Shown: positions 55,790-64,000 of the stretch, in pieces
Numbering within the stretch: the first letter of the stretch is position 1
Layout of the letters: each line of letters opens with the position of its first letter
From: Parelaphostrongylus tenuis
Taxonomy: Eukaryota; Nematoda; Chromadorea; Rhabditida; Metastrongylidae
Reading direction: 5' to 3'
Assembly: GCA_019055375.1 (NCBI GenBank)
Contig: JAHQIW010005882.1
Location: forward strand, 1-64,000
DNA: 64,000 bases
The notes under the pieces: generated by a model
The model's input: the letters and a program-made list of their open reading frames with translations, nothing else
Database searches by the model: none
What the model was told of the DNA's origin: nothing
Program-made: the position numbers and the translations under genes

Positions 55790-56200
55790 GTTTTAGTTTT
55801 CGAAACGATTTTTATAAATTACGTGATTTCGGTATCGTTCAGTTGCGCATTTTCTTGTGAACATTTTTGTGTGCAACATGCCCATGCTTACTGAGAGATG
55901 AAATTGTCTTGAGAACAAAAGAACAAAACTTGCTACTCATGCACGAATGACGCATAAGGAAAGATGCTAGTGGAGCGGTCCGCAAGATTAATGGAACTTA
56001 GGGAGATGATACGGTTGCAGAAAGGACGGCTAGGAAGTGGCCACGAAGTCCAAGGCTGAGGACAACACTATGGAGGATAAGTTGCACTCTGGCCGTCTGC
56101 AGGAGGTTGGTAATTAATCAAAATGTTTTCAAGAAAATACGCAATTGAGCGATACCAAAGATATGCAATTTTATTACAAAAATCATACCAAAAAATCAAA
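55790..56200. mobile_element. mariner-derived foldback
   Basis: Left CGGTATCGTTCAGTTGCGCA is the inverse of GCGCAATTGAGCGATACC-like DNA at 56140-56160 (CGCAATTGAGCGATACCAAA). The middle is HTH-derived (GGACGGCTAGGAAGTGG, compare RKW). No catalytic part. Confidence 0.7.
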
Positions 56201-56209
56201 ATGGCAGGG

Positions 56210-57600
56210 AGTTTTACACAGCGTATCATTGCAGGTTTCTCACATTATCACTGTTTCATACCAATACCCTTTTAGGTGTATCCGTCTGTTCATGTAAGGC
56301 AATCGGAGGCCAACAACTCGAAATTGTGTTTTAGTGACTGCTATATCAAGCATACAAGATATAATAATTTTACATTTGCTACCAGACGTGCTTAGCAATG
56401 TATAACTTTGAAAATTATTATTCTTTGATGCTATTGTATGCTGCATAGGAACGCAGACAATGTGAAGTTGTTGGCAGTAACTGTAGATGTTGTTTTGAAA
56501 GTGTAATGTAAAATAAATATGAGAATTCATGTTAGTTTTCTTGCATTAAGTCCAAGTTCTTTGCAGACTATAGTAAGATGGCGAACTGTGATTTTTGTAA
56601 AGTAAAATATGCCATATGTAATCTCAATTGAAGGCATGTCATATATCCATATGAAGACCTTGAAATCTATTCGATGTCTCGCTGGCAGGCAGTGACGATA
56701 AGGAGGTTAGTGAGGAAACCGACAATATCGCAATAAAGTTTATTATAGAGATAAAGACAATCTTTGCGTGCTCATAAAAGATGCTGTCGCTGAGAACCCG
56801 ACCCTTTGATGAGCATAGAGCAGGTGTCCGAGACGACATAAAGCACTTGTGCGAGGATTCAGTTCGGTTCTGCAAACTACTCGTGACTGATGTTTGAATG
56901 GCAATTGTAGAACAAATAACTACCCACGGGGAGCTGAGTGGGAAAGCACGACCGTCAAAGTGATAAAAACATTCATAGACATTTATCGGACTGTGTCCTT
57001 AAATGAGTGCCGTCAGGCAGCCAAGCTAGTACTGCAGCAACCATTCAGCGCTAGGAAACACCCACAAGCGTTTAGGGTCTGATACCACGCGGGGGAACAG
57101 ATTTGTGAAGATCATGAGTAATGTGCAAATTGTTGATAATTTGAGGTCTGGTAGATAGGAGCCGGCATTTTGCCACGTTCTTGAAAGTTCCTCATCTAGT
57201 TCACCAAAATTTAGACGTTAAATCGAATGTAAGAAAAAACTAACAATGAAAAAAATGCGGTTCCTAAGAACGCATAAGACGTTCTGTGTTTTGAAAGAAA
57301 CTTCATGAAAGTCTACTTATCTGCTATAACTTCTAAGCAGCGGGCTAACAATTCCGATGAAGAAACATAATTTTCCCTCTGTTGCTCCATCACACACACA
57401 CATTAGAAAACGTCTTCCAAGCATTGTTCGTATTAGAATTGTCGTTTTTAAAGATCTCGAAGAACTACTAAACGCCTAGTAAAAAGCTCTGAGCGGCGAA
57501 AGTCTGACTACGATTTTAGAAATGTTAAGAGTATGGACACCTGAGTTGTTAAACAAAGCTTCTTATGCAAAATGTTAACAACATCAATGGAATGTTTAAG
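56210..57600. other. No feature recognised
   Basis: Frames below 100 codons on both strands, no motif. AT-rich. Confidence 0.35.
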
Positions 57601-57609
57601 ACCAAGGAT

Positions 57610-57996
57610 TTAAAAGACATAAAGCTGTGAGCCTCCATAGAGATTTCGGCTTTGAACAATCCAAAAGGGGACCGGAGTGTGGCCCTTTGAAGACGCTAGT
57701 GTATGGTGGCATTCGGAGATACTCATTCCGTTGAACGTAAATGGACCATCAAAAGCAATCCGCTTCTCATAAACAGCATCTTTGCAAGATTCAGACGAAA
57801 AGTAATTGTTCGCTAACCAATTGATGGCGGTCAAAATTCCTTCCAGCTGAAGTGACTGTAATTCTGGTGAGTAATAGTAATCAATTTGCCACCATCTTCC
57901 GGATTCGCCCAAACCTCCTTTTCTGTTGATGGTAGTATCGCTCAGTTTGGTGATATGCTGACTGAGAAATCTTTGTATGTTGTATTTCATGAACAA
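57610..57996 (-). pseudogene. 128-codon frame containing an RTE-like patch
   Basis: The frame contains FDGPFTFNGMSISEC at about 57705-57790. It resembles the APFTLNGTTISEC patch of the RTE element at 1-1765, placed after the reverse transcriptase core. The flanking residues are not recognisable. Either a small RTE scrap or chance. Confidence 0.4.
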
Positions 57997-57999
57997 GAT

Positions 58000-59480
58000 T
58001 GATGTACTAAGTAGAAACTCTAAGACTCTACCTGTTTCGCAATTGAGAAATAATAGATGTGAAATTTAAAAGAACAAGGACTTGTTTACGGAGTGGTTGA
58101 CATTCCTAGTACAACGCTGTTATTAGAAAGGAGCAAGAGTTTTGCCAGGTTTATAATGTACGCATGCTTATTTTTCGTAGGATGTACAATATTTAGCTCT
58201 TATCAAATCTGGCGATAATAAGTGTTAGGACGACTGTAAGTAGCTAAAAATGATGCCGCGCTCTCAATTGGTAACAGGCAAGTTGAGATTACTAGCACTT
58301 TTTGTAATTGCTTAACAGTGGTGACATCATTCTGAAAACAACGACCTCTCATTACATCAACTTTGAGGCAATTGATAGTGAAACCGCATATTCGCAAAAA
58401 ACAAAAACAACTCAGGTTGTGTTCAATTTTCTAGCAGAATAGGAATAGTGGTAAACCGATGTAGTCAACAATCAGAAAGCGAATCTATCCGAGCGCATTT
58501 TCATTAGTCCCCAGTGAGGCAAAAGACTACATGGAACGCTGCAGGGACCACCTTGAAACGCATACAAAGTAAGAGCAAAAAATTTCTCTTTATCATAGAC
58601 ATTGTGCTACTCACCCAGTCACAATTTCAACACGTTGGTGACGGCATGTACTTCCAGGTACACGTCTATGTAAAGGCCTTTTTCGTGAATAGAGCTCTTC
58701 CATTAGACTTTCAGCGATTATTGAAAAACATAAATCTCGGCGATATCAGCACTTTGCTTGTTTGTTGAAAAGGCCTCCTAGTGCGTTGTAGCAGGGAAAA
58801 TAAAGTTAACTTCATACTCGTAGTGCATTTTTTGCTCGGTTCGGGTCTGTGGATGGCTTCTCATTGAAAGTTTAATAACCATTTGATAGCATAACTTCTG
58901 TCGAATACAAAATCGAGTTTAATTCCTAGAAAGTCTTCAATTCAGCTCTAAAGTTTTCTGCGCTCGCGGAAGTTATATATGGCTCAAAGTATATGAGTAA
59001 GTAGAAGAAATCTTGAGGTATCATAGTGACACCAAAACCCATCGTTTTTTTTTCAAAACGGATAAAAGCTCCAGCTAAGTAAGGAAAGTAATAAACTGCG
59101 CTGCACGTTCAAACAACAGCCTCCTTGAACGGGTTAACATTACATGAGTGATCAAAGTGATTTAGTGAAGATATTTACTTTGAATATAATTTGTTAGATA
59201 TTAATTTAGTAAACTAGGAAACAGTGAAGTTTCGAAGTATTCACATCTATGGAATGTAGAATATTTGCAACTTTCTGGAGATACTCTGTGTTGTCGTTTT
59301 TAAGATTATGGCCTGAAGACTGGTACAATGGTCTGAGTGTGATCGCAACGAAATCCCCCATACTTATTGAGCATCAAAATCTTCGATCAGAGCTCATCGA
59401 CAATGCTGCGATCAAAAACGACGCAATATCGCCTGTTTGGTTTTCTGTATATATGTAGATATACATGTATATGCACACGT
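58000..59480. other. No gene; one GTTGTAGCAG-family copy
   Basis: The repeat lies near 58650-58930 (TAGTGCGTTGTAGCAGGG). A TATATG microsatellite-like patch is at 59445-59495. Confidence 0.4.
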
Positions 59481-59499
59481 ATATGGACATATATTGTTC

Positions 59500-61165
59500 G
59501 TTGAGTGAAAAAGCGAAAAGACAACGACAAAACACGAAGACTTGGAGAGATGAATGATACTTGCCCATTATAAGGCGACAAATGAGAAGCCGATCTCATT
59601 CTCTAAACAAGAAATTTTTATAAGAGTGGTAGTAATCAGATCCACTTATAACGCTGCAAAATTCAAAATAAAATTATGTTTCACATCTGAAGTTCCTTCC
59701 CGAAGAGGAAAAAAATTTCCCAATTGAATGACAAAGATCGCACTTCTCCAAGCGCCAATCGATTGATCGCGAACGACTACTGCACCGAACCTGCATCCAC
59801 CAGACCCCCGACCGTGAATTGGTCTGTGAACAAGCAAGCCTAATGTGTGAAATTTGATCCTATTTTCCCACCTACGCTGCAGAGAAACGCTCTTTCCAGA
59901 ACATAGGCATAGCGCTGGAATCCTTGAATCTTACGCTATCGAATGATGACCTATTGTTTAGAAAAACAGCTCTGTCTTGTAAGAAAAATGCATGTGTGAA
60001 ACACATAGGTTTTCTTTCTGTAACAACGTCAAAAAAAGGCTTTTCCGGAAAAAGGCCATGTTGGGCTATAGCCAGAACTTAAGCTTTCGAATGATTACCA
60101 TCCAGCAAATGAGATCGGTTTTTCACTTGTTGCCGCACAACTGACAAGTACTAGATGAATACACTCAAAGAGTTCTTACCAATACGGATCGGACAATGAC
60201 CTGTATACATTACGAGTGTTAACCCGTTTGGGACAGCGGACCCACCTTCTCAGTATCTCCAACCCCCGATATGGGAACGCATTACATGTATTATTGTATT
60301 ATTCTTATTGTGCTATTATTACTATTTTTCTAAGTCATGTTATATGAAATATATTGCTGTTATAAGTGGGAAAATAACGACGATAATGCAATTGGAATTA
60401 CAATTACTCATTTAGTTCGTTCCCACCTACGGGTTAGAGATACAGAGGCGGTGGATCCACGGTAACTAAAAGGTTAAACGAGAACGCACTAGAAATGGCA
60501 AACATCCAAGAGTATTGAATAGCATGCAGAAATTCGAATCGACACATGAGTTGAACCCGACTCTGGCGGTGTGTGGTGAAACGTGGGGACAAGTCTCGCC
60601 TGAGGTCGAGTCTTCTGCATACGACTTGACACTTTTAGTCGTACATTCTAGCATTATACCACTGCTAGAAGGTAGCGAAAATGTAAGAGCTCTTATAGAT
60701 GAACAGTTTCTGATAGTAATAGCTCAAGCGAAATTAGATGCTATTCGAGTTATCTACAGTAAAAAATAACATCACAAACGACAGTTTCGAGCTGAAAACT
60801 TTGCTGTAAGCAGTATAATTCCACGGATATGTGATATAATAGGTGGAATTCAATGACAGAATCGTCGTGGCTCCAAATAGGAACGCACCTCCGTAGTGGC
60901 GATCGCCGCTGAGAACAGTGTTCAGAATGAAAACCACCTTGACTGCAGATGCCGGCATGCACGATGTTGCTCTGGTTACTTGTTCAAAACATAATGAAAC
61001 AATAGAATACGAACTTGAATACCAGGCTGTTGCATAAATTTGGCACTAGAGTGATAAACACCAAATTTATTAGCCAGAAGTAATCAAAATTGCATGAATC
61101 TAGTATCGTTCAATTACCCATTTTCCTGCAAACATTTTGGTTTACAACCTGCCTTTACTTGTTTT
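59500..61165 (+). repeat. Direct segmental duplication, copy B
   Basis: Collinear with 41090-42870 but with deletions (for example about 100 bp after 59640). It contains the TTAACCC MITE (60220-60476), S2 tRNA-like DNA (60495-60640) and a mariner leader (61010-61165), and stops exactly where the right arm begins. Confidence 0.8.
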
Positions 61166-63239
61166 AGTCTTAAATTCTGCCTATAGCCCCGCATAGCCGG
61201 TTTCCGAAGAAGCCTTTTTTTTGACGTTGTTAGAGAAAGAAAACCTTTTTGTTTCACGCATGTATTTTTTTCACAAGACAGAGCTCTCTATCCTGGCAAT
61301 AAGTAATCATTCGGTAGCATAAGAGTCAAGGAAAATCGGATCAAATTTACCACATTCGGCTTGCTTGTTCATAGGCTAATTCACGGTCGAGGGGTCTGGT
61401 GGATGCATGTTCGATGCAGCAGTCGGTCACGATCAATCGGGTTGCGCTTCGGAGAAGTGCGATCTCCTTCATTCAATTGGGAATTTCTTTCTCCGCTTTG
61501 GAAGGAACTTTAGATCAAACGTATGACACTGATACTAGAAGCCTGTCTTTATACATTCATCTGCTTTTCGTGCTTCCAAAGAAATAATAGTTGAGTCGCG
61601 CAGCCGATGTGAAACATAATTTTATTGTTTTGTGTTTTTATATTATTTTTTACACCGTTATAAGTGGATCTACTGAAAAAGACGACAGCTGTATCGCGCT
61701 AGCCAAAGATTTAAATTTTCGATTTATTACTAACACTGTTATGAAAACTTCATGTCCAGCGATTAAGATCGGTTTCGCGTTGTCGCCTCATAATGAACAA
61801 GTATCTTTCATCTCTCGAAGTCGTCGTGTTTTGTCGTTGTTTTTTCGCTTTTTCACTTTACAGTTCCGAAATCGAACATGATCATTTCGTTTGTGCAGAT
61901 CACCTATTTGCAATTTGTAGATAAAAAGTGGAATACGTGAAGGAAGCGTTTGCAGACTGGCACATCATCACGAGCTGCCGCCGTGCAATCGTTCAGCTGC
62001 ACCCGTTTCACAGGATGCACAGAGACTCTTCATTCATGCTGGTCTAAGAGTTGGAGAAGGCGTCACATCAGTTGATCCTGCCCCTCCGCTACGTTGGATG
62101 TTTCAGCTTTTGATTTTAACCGCTTGTGTGACTACTTGAAGTAGCTGATGCCATGAAGATTCGGGTACCATCCCTTCATAACAACCCAATTTTGAATCCT
62201 TTTGGGGGCAGGCAAGGCTTTTCTCGCTTTTTTCCAGTCCTTCAGCATTCATTCGATAGCCCGAATCTCAGCGATTCTAATACTTGTTTTGTTTTCTGAA
62301 AAAACCTTTTTTGAACTTTTGAGGACCCCAAGGTACGTTTCGTAACAAGCCTCGCGACGTCTTATCTCGCCAGCTACTGTAATAGCGGAGTCACGTCTCG
62401 TGGAAAGGGAGGCAGACAGCCAGATATTCATGCATAGGCTTGCAGGTTCTGCCTGAATGCCACCGAAAGCGGCGGCTCGGCGCCGCGACGTCGCTTGCCT
62501 ATCAACGGTGGTCCTCAAGAGGTTAATGCGCTGTAGCAGCGAAGATATATTTAATTTTCACACTCGGCGTGCATCGTTGGCAAAACTTTTCCTCTAGGAT
62601 TTCAGTACTCACTAGATAACTCTAAAAACGGCAATTTTGAAGCTATGGTTGTCTTCTCGTATGGCTTTTTTTTAATGTGTTGTAGCAGCTAAAAAAAGAT
62701 TACGCTTCACCTTCAGCGCGCATTATCGTGCACCTCTCGAATCGCCCTGAACGCAGCAATCCCAAGGCCACCTCGAAAGGGCGCAATTTTCGTAACTTGT
62801 CCTAAATTTTTTTCTCCGTTTCTTAGGAATTCTGAGGTTTCTTCTATTAGTATTGTGGAAGAGGTTCTATTGTGTCCTTATATGGGCTTGGCTTTCAATT
62901 TTTGTTTCATACTGTCAAGTAAAGCCGCTACGAAGTCTAAGTTCAAGCCCAAAAGTGCGAAACGTAATCTTCTTTTTGCTGTTATTGCGCTATATGAAGA
63001 TCCTCCTAAAATCCACACTTTGCCCCAGAATCACTTAAATTCAAACCGCCAAATGAGCACTAGATTCTTGAAGGAAAAGCGAAAAAGGCCTTGTTTTCAA
63101 AGTATTGCAAAGTACGTTTCAGATGAAGATATTACCAAGATATGGCCAAGCCTCAAGCCAGTTGTCAATTTAGTTTCCATATTCTCACTACCTATGCGCT
63201 CACCATGGTGATAATGCCCAATATTTATTCAAATTTTTA

Positions 63240-63540
63240 TATCGATGAGTGTACCGCAGAAGTTAGGAGTTCCTGAGACCACACGTGGTCGGTAGTTCAA
63301 TCCCGCCGCGCCCAAAACTCATCAAGCCTTCCATCCCTCTAGGGTTGGTGGATTGGTACTAGAATTGCTTGAAAGGATAGTAGCACTGACGTGATAGATC
63401 GGTGGGCCACCGCGAGTCATTTTGAAAGCTTGATATGCATCGAATCTACCTCTAATGATGCATAATGAAGTCGAATGCATGGCGCATCTTTAGATTATGG
63501 TCAACGCCAAGGGATTAATCCCCTTAATAGCTCGGCCTCC
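63240..63540 (+). mobile_element. S1 SINE in the right arm
   Basis: Exact inverse, as far as read, of the copy at 39440-39740. The B-box region is GGTAGTTCAATCCCG. Confidence 0.8.
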
Positions 63541-63901
63541 AAAGCACCTCCTAGACGCTTTGTCGCACTTGGCATGGTACCAGTGATTATGCCTTCACTC
63601 AAATGGATCCACTTACTCAGAAACGATTGAAGAAAAGGACTAGAATAGTGCTGGAATTTTGCAATAGAGACAGTGAAAGGTTGGGTTGACTTCTTGAAAC
63701 CTAACCCTCGTTCAGCCTCGCCATGTATTCTAAAGTCTAAAATTTTCTTATGACCCTTGTTTATGTGCTTTCTGATGTTGTTATCACATTATGTATAGGT
63801 TAGCCCTTAAATTGAACAACGTTTTTCGACTATAAATCATCGGTATGCGATTCTTCATTGTATGAGTGCCTGTAGCCGTTTCGATTTATTAGACTGAGGA
63901 G

Positions 63902-64000
63902 AAAGTTCCTCAACACTCGCTGAAATTTCAAAGTTAATAAGTAATTTCAACTAAATACAACAATAATTTTTTTTGAAAACAGCGACCATCTTCAATGACA
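63902..64000 (-). pseudogene. mariner transposase end, cut by the window edge
   Basis: Minus-strand copy of the C-terminal end of the relic at 38640-39075 (IEDGRCFQKKLLLYLVEIT then stop), identical where it can be compared. Confidence 0.8.

Larger units (their letters stand above)
61168..64000. repeat. Right arm of the long inverted duplication, continuing beyond the window
   Basis: Inverse of 38977-41812. It carries, in order, F1 DNA, GTTGTAGCAG-family DNA, a TTGAGGACC MITE (62310-62522), an intact 118-codon repeat frame (62855-63211, plus), an S1 SINE (63240-63540, plus) and the end of the mariner relic (63902-64000, minus). Confidence 0.9.

Noticed and set aside
61399..63211. Frames of 62, 96, 89, 61 and 118 codons identical to frames at 39.8-41.6 kb
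   Set aside because: Identity reflects the recent inverted duplication, not coding constraint; the underlying DNA is dispersed repeat.
1..64000. CRISPR array, rRNA, operon or prophage features
   Set aside because: None seen. Splice sites and element types are eukaryotic.

Overview
The window looks like intergenic or intronic DNA from a parasitic nematode, most likely a strongylid (hookworm group). The evidence is the TTTTCAG-type 3' splice sites, introns of about 50-300 bp, degenerate RTE-clade retrotransposons, many mariner remnants, and very many short tRNA-derived and foldback repeats. There is no operon structure, no rRNA and no CRISPR. No long intact protein gene is visible, and most open frames are shadows inside repeats. 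Exons, families and folds were all read by eye, so edges are approximate unless a splice site or codon is named.

Layout. 1-2.5 kb: a broken RTE reverse transcriptase followed by an inverted mariner transposase remnant and a tRNA-like foldback. 4.2-8 kb: a plus-strand cluster of exon-like segments, several with matching splice phases; the product is not recognised. 8.5-10.1 kb: mariner pieces. 11.7-12.5 kb (minus): the best gene in the window, a complete three-exon gene for a 101-residue protein that is about 45% arginine and full of RS repeats, resembling a protamine or SR protein. 12.7-18.7 kb: foldback elements, SINEs and TA microsatellites. 18.8-22.5 kb: three copies of a short element carrying type I hammerhead ribozymes, with a GoLoco-motif (AGS3/LGN-like) gene remnant between them whose first motif has a stop at its key arginine. 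22.6-28.2 kb: minus-strand exon-like segments, including a phase-matched pair ending at 24001, interrupted by mariner and SINE insertions. 28.5-38.5 kb: mostly SINEs and MITEs. 38.6-64 kb: repeat-dominated, with a near-perfect inverted duplication (left arm 38977-41812, right arm 61168-64000, continuing past the window edge) around a 19 kb loop. The loop contains an older, diverged direct duplication (41090-42870 and 59500-61165) and two minus-strand RTE remnants.

Recurrent families. S1 is a tRNA-derived SINE of about 300 bp with at least 15 copies. S2 is a second tRNA-like family, often arranged as an inverted pair; one head folds into a full cloverleaf. F1 is a foldback family of 600-850 bp sharing the core CTCCTATGAAAA and CTGTCCAGCGAA. 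F2 is a foldback element at 12.7-13.2 kb. Two MITE families have TIRs starting TTGAGGACC and TTAACCCTTTCGG. There are also mariner-derived foldbacks. Little is functionally linked; the likely active parts are the arginine-rich gene and, as RNA, two of the three ribozymes.
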